Part shown: positions 5,765-6,820 of the stretch, one piece after another | How positions within the stretch are numbered: position 1 is the stretch's first letter | How the letters are laid out: each line of letters starts with the position of its first letter | Source of the DNA: JBKPIY01 sp046730475 | Lineage (GTDB): Bacteria; Actinomycetota; Thermoleophilia; Solirubrobacterales; 70-9 | Reading direction: 5' to 3' | Assembly (NCBI GenBank): GCA_046730475.1 | Contig: JBKPIY010000008.1 | Span: 1-6,820, forward strand | DNA: 6,820 nucleotides | The notes under the pieces: generated by a model | Seen by the model: only the letters and a program-made list of their open reading frames with translations | The model's database searches: none | What the model was told of the DNA's origin: nothing | Program-made: the position numbers and the translations under genes

Positions 5765-6532
5765 TCACTCGCCTGGCACCGGCGCCGCGAGAAATCGCTC
5801 GATCATGGAAATCAGCCAATCCGCGCGGTCCACGACCGTCAGATGAGTGGTCCCCGGCAGGACCGCGAGCTGGGAATCGGGGAGCCCGGCCGAATCGCCC
5901 TCCACGCCGCCGCCGCGCAGGCGGAAGACCTCCACCGTGTGCTCGGGACGAACGATGTCGGAGTCGCCGGCGAGGACCAGCGTCGGTGTGGCGATCGATT
6001 GAACCTCCTCTCGCTGCCATCCCTCGAACTCGCGGTCGAGTCGGTTGCACTTTGCGACCAGCTCGGGCCAGTTCTCCGGATTCGGCGCCGTCCGCGCGTA
6101 GGCCTGCTCGAAGACCGACCCCGTGAGGTCTTCCGGGGTAGTGCTCTCGATTTGCTCTTGGGTTCCCGGATGAGGCCCCTCCTCGTTGTAGGCCAGGGAA
6201 GCCAGCACGATCTTCCGCACCAAGCCCGGGTGGCGGATGGCGATCTCCAGGGCAATGCCGGCCCCCATGCTGTAGCCGAAGAAGTCCGCGGCTTCGACCT
6301 CCAGCTCCTCGAGGAGCGCGGCGGTATCCGCCGCCATCTCCCGGTAGGTCAGCGGCCGATCGATGTCGGCGGTGTGTCCATGCCCCTGCTGCTCGACGGC
6401 GATGATCTGCCTGGTCCTCGCGAGCGAGGGCAGGACCCTTCCGAAACTGGTCTCGATCGTCGACTTGGCGCCATGGAGGAGGACCAACGGCTTGCCGGAC
6501 CCATGGATCTCGTGATACAGCGCTGCCCTCAA
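5765..6532 (-). CDS. alpha/beta-fold hydrolase
   Basis: This encodes 255 residues. The fold markers are in order: the oxyanion segment LVLLHGAKST (16-25), IAVEQQGHGHT (44-54), the nucleophile elbow GYSMG with S88, the acid in AGDSDIVRPEH (probably D192), and the catalytic histidine in PGTTHL (H230). Between strand 6 and the acid is a helical cap of about 70 residues (120-180). Proteins of this type are cytosolic esterases, peroxidase-like or C-C hydrolases; the substrate is not evident. The start is unusual. An in-frame TGA lies at 6550-6548, and the only plausible initiator after it is TTG at 6532, which overlaps the stop of the upstream gene as TTGA. This points to translational coupling. 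The N-terminus begins only a few residues before the first strand (ALYHEIHGSGKP), slightly short for the family. It is convergent with the HxlR gene, with 17 bases between stops. Confidence 0.9.
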   Translation of the reverse strand: MRAALYHEIHGSGKPLVLLHGAKSTIETSFGRVLPSLARTRQIIAVEQQGHGHTADIDRPLTYREMAADTAALLEELEVEAADFFGYSMGAGIALEIAIRHPGLVRKIVLASLAYNEEGPHPGTQEQIESTTPEDLTGSVFEQAYARTAPNPENWPELVAKCNRLDREFEGWQREEVQSIATPTLVLAGDSDIVRPEHTVEVFRLRGGGVEGDSAGLPDSQLAVLPGTTHLTVVDRADWLISMIERFLAAPVPGE

Positions 6533-6820
6533 CCCGCCCGCCCGTAGTCAAGGACGACGACGCCGTTGGGCAGCGTCGTGGTGCCGGCGAGCTCGAGGTC
6601 GGTCTTGATCCCATCGGGGAAGGAGACGCCTACCGCTCCCCAGGATCAGGGGATGGACCCAGATCCGGTACCGGTCGATCAGATTCCTCGCCATCAGCGC
6701 CTGCATCAGCTCGACGCTGCTGTATATGAGGATGTCCTGGCCTTCCCCTCGCTTGAGGTTCTCCACCGCTTCGGTCACATCCCCCGTGAGCAGGTGCGAG
6801 TTGTTCCACTCGAGCGGCTC
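6529..6820 (-). pseudogene. RibD-C / dihydrofolate-reductase-like protein, C-terminal part with an apparent frameshift
   Basis: The gene enters from the right edge. The minus-strand frame open from 6820 reads EPLEWNNSHLL, TEAVENLKRG, GQDILIYSSVELMQALM, then LIDRYRIWVHPLILGSGRRL. This is the family pattern of a nucleotide-binding GQDI strand followed by the LxLxxPxxLGxGxRLF motif. The frame then changes to PRWDQDR and stops at TGA 6550-6548. The missing end appears in the next frame from about 6621: FPDGIKTDLELAGT, then LPNGVVVLDYG, stop TGA 6531-6529. Removing one C from the CTCC at about 6625-6622 would restore one continuous protein. The family (YwjB/YyaP-like, NADPH-binding reductase domain) is well recognised; the substrate is unknown. 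The break is either a real frameshift mutation or a base-calling error. The restored gene would overlap the hydrolase start by four bases, implying an operon. Confidence 0.85.

Noticed and set aside
5751..5773. Short GGCGA/TCGCC inverted repeat and CGACGTCG palindrome between the HxlR and hydrolase stops
   Set aside because: The stem is only five pairs with a 13-base loop and half of it lies in the hydrolase coding end; too weak to call a terminator.
5064..6614. Minus-strand open frame of 516 codons spanning the HxlR gene and the hydrolase
   Set aside because: It runs antisense to the clear HxlR coding region and out of frame through the hydrolase; its composition is Arg/Gly/Pro-rich with no recognisable domain.

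Overview
This 6.8-kb window is very GC-rich with short intergenic gaps. It looks like chromosomal DNA from a soil-type actinobacterium, most likely the Thermoleophilia/Solirubrobacterales group. That placement is a judgement from protein style, not from a search. It rests on a secreted four-cysteine protein, an ECF sigma factor coupled to a membrane protein whose first residues are MNDLERLL, and several GTG/TTG starts. I see no mobile element, CRISPR array, tRNA or rRNA.

Layout, left to right. (1) 2-268 (+): the C-terminal end of an NTF2/SnoaL-like protein. (2) 347-1084 (-): a secreted protein of unknown function with four cysteines. (3) 1259-2586 (-): a two-gene operon of an ECF sigma factor (2029-2586) and a single-pass membrane, anti-sigma-like protein (1259-2032), overlapping at an ATGA. 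(4) 2704-3327 (+): a divergent gene for an exported, membrane-anchored protein of unknown function. (5) 3427-4959 (-): a 14-helix DHA2-type MFS efflux transporter. (6) 5061-5747 (+): a divergent HxlR-type winged-helix regulator fused to an SCP2-like domain, probably controlling the transporter. (7) 5765-6532 (-): an alpha/beta hydrolase whose TTG start overlaps the stop of (8), the C-terminal part of a RibD-C/dihydrofolate-reductase-like protein (6529-6820, -) that carries an apparent one-base frameshift near 6622.

Two regulatory modules stand out. In the 117-bp gap between the sigma gene and the exported membrane protein, the same bipartite motif, GGAACC-N15-TTGTA, occurs once on each strand and points at each gene. 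This is the geometry of ECF promoters and suggests that the sigma factor drives its own operon and the divergent membrane protein. In the 101-bp gap between the transporter and the HxlR gene, two different short direct repeats share the same 21-bp phase, a likely operator.

Most of the window is ordinary accessory metabolism, efflux and stress-regulation content. I do not see a clearly new biological system. The least understood part is the sigma factor / anti-sigma-like protein / divergent exported membrane protein cluster. No gap exceeds 300 bases; the longest, 1085-1258, holds a strong GC hairpin and a ribosome-binding site.
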